A DNA stretch of 5,044 nucleotides, taken from the NCBI GenBank assembly GCA_902796745.1, contig CADBQC010000003.1, positions 1 through 5,044 on the forward strand, in the 5' to 3' direction. Shown here in pieces: positions 4,666 to 5,044 of the stretch. A program made the translations under genes and the position numbers. Positions within the stretch are counted from its first letter, which is position 1. Each line of letters starts with the position of its first letter. This DNA comes from an uncultured Pseudomonadota bacterium. GTDB lineage: Bacteria > Pseudomonadota > Alphaproteobacteria > RUG11792. The notes below the pieces were generated by a model. The model did no database searches, was not told the origin of the DNA, and worked only from the letters and a program-made list of their open reading frames with translations.

Positions 4666-4921
4666 CTAAGGTTCGCTAATCTACTTATACAGCATACAGG
4701 GCGATCTCAACCTGCCGGTGTAAAACCTCCATGGAGAACGTGGCAAGGAAAGTCGTTAGATGAAGGCTTAAAGCAGTCAATGTCCTACCGATGTTGGGTC
4801 TTCAGGTATTACGCGATCTTTAGGTAGGCTCGTACCAACAAAGTGCGATCCCATTCCACTTTGATTTTATTTGGTCTGACGGTAAAACTCATCTCGGTCA
4901 AAAATATGCTCTTTGTTTGTG
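4666..4921. other. Gene-less stretch before the catalase-like fragment
   Basis: No gene recognised. Plus-strand frames are short and the minus strand is broken by many stops. AGGTAGGCTCGTACCAACA (4822-4840) resembles the T arm of the tRNA-Asn fragment at 4461-4481 (AGGTAGGGCTCGAACCTACAA) and could be a second, worn copy of that att sequence. The resemblance is imperfect and may be chance. Confidence 0.35.
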
Positions 4922-5044
4922 CAGACGGAGCTGGGCGCGGCTTTGCGGTATCTGACCCAGCGCTATTCCATGCCAGACGATCGGGTCAAAGCCACCCTGA
5001 CCGACATCGGTGTGTCGGAAGAACCTTTTGAAGTGTCTCCCCCG
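4922..5044 (+). pseudogene. Manganese catalase / CotJC-like fragment, running off the right edge
   Basis: Frame 2 reads QTELGAALRYLTQRYSMPDD then RVKATLTDIGVSEEPFE. This matches the first part of the four-helix bundle of Mn catalases, including spore-coat CotJC, where GEL-x-AA-x-x-Y supplies a metal-binding glutamate (here the GAG at 4928-4930) and DIGTEE-x-x-H supplies a glutamate and a histidine. The usual 20-40 residues before GEL are absent; upstream sequence in the frame does not resemble the family and has no clear start. The histidine expected after TEE is missing: the sequence reads VSEEPFEV. The fragment is probably dead, although a frameshift close to the window edge cannot be excluded. 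Confidence 0.6.

Noticed and set aside
4843..5031. Plus-strand 62-codon open frame
   Set aside because: It is out of frame with the Mn-catalase-like reading in frame 2, which gives the recognisable protein.

Overview
The window looks like accessory DNA from a low-to-mid GC bacterium, probably Bacillota and perhaps Clostridia. The evidence for this is indirect: a large-serine-recombinase remnant, a tRNA-Asn 3' half ending GGGGAG-CCA, a CotJC/Mn-catalase-like fragment, a UgpC/MsmX-type sugar ABC ATPase scar, and AGGA-type ribosome binding sites. No marker fixes the genus.

Layout. Bases 1-903 are the C-terminal 300 codons of a subtilisin-like (S8) serine protease of the type paired with AAA ATPases in IetAS-like anti-phage systems; its start lies off the left edge. 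Bases 904-1753 hold debris: an ABC-ATPase scar with a stop codon and a broken Walker A motif, a terminator-like hairpin, a 27-residue tail on the minus strand, a possible MscS C-terminal tail and a 31-codon ORF. They end in a clear promoter (TTGAAA-16 bp-TATAAT) overlapped on its downstream side by a perfect inverted repeat.

The only complete large gene is 1754-3580, a 608-residue protein with three domains: an N-terminal nucleoside phosphorylase/nucleosidase with the expected catalytic residues, a central XRE/Cro-like helix-turn-helix, and a C-terminal HAD-family phosphatase. This is the most interesting object here. It combines a base-releasing enzyme, a DNA-binding module and a phosphatase in one polypeptide. 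It sits near a defence-type protease, has its own promoter with a candidate operator, and has a good internal ribosome binding site just before the HAD domain. A role in nucleotide-based defence or in self-regulated nucleotide metabolism is an inference.

Bases 3581-5044 hold no intact gene. They contain a bidirectional terminator, a 153-base GC-rich block that folds into a closed multi-hairpin structure, two decayed direct copies of a serine-recombinase 3' end about 720 bp apart, a tRNA-Asn 3' half cut at the anticodon loop and followed by its own terminator (a typical integration scar), small tandem and palindromic repeats, and a Mn-catalase-like fragment running off the right edge. The overall picture is an integration hotspot with repeated insertion and decay around a defence-type cargo gene.
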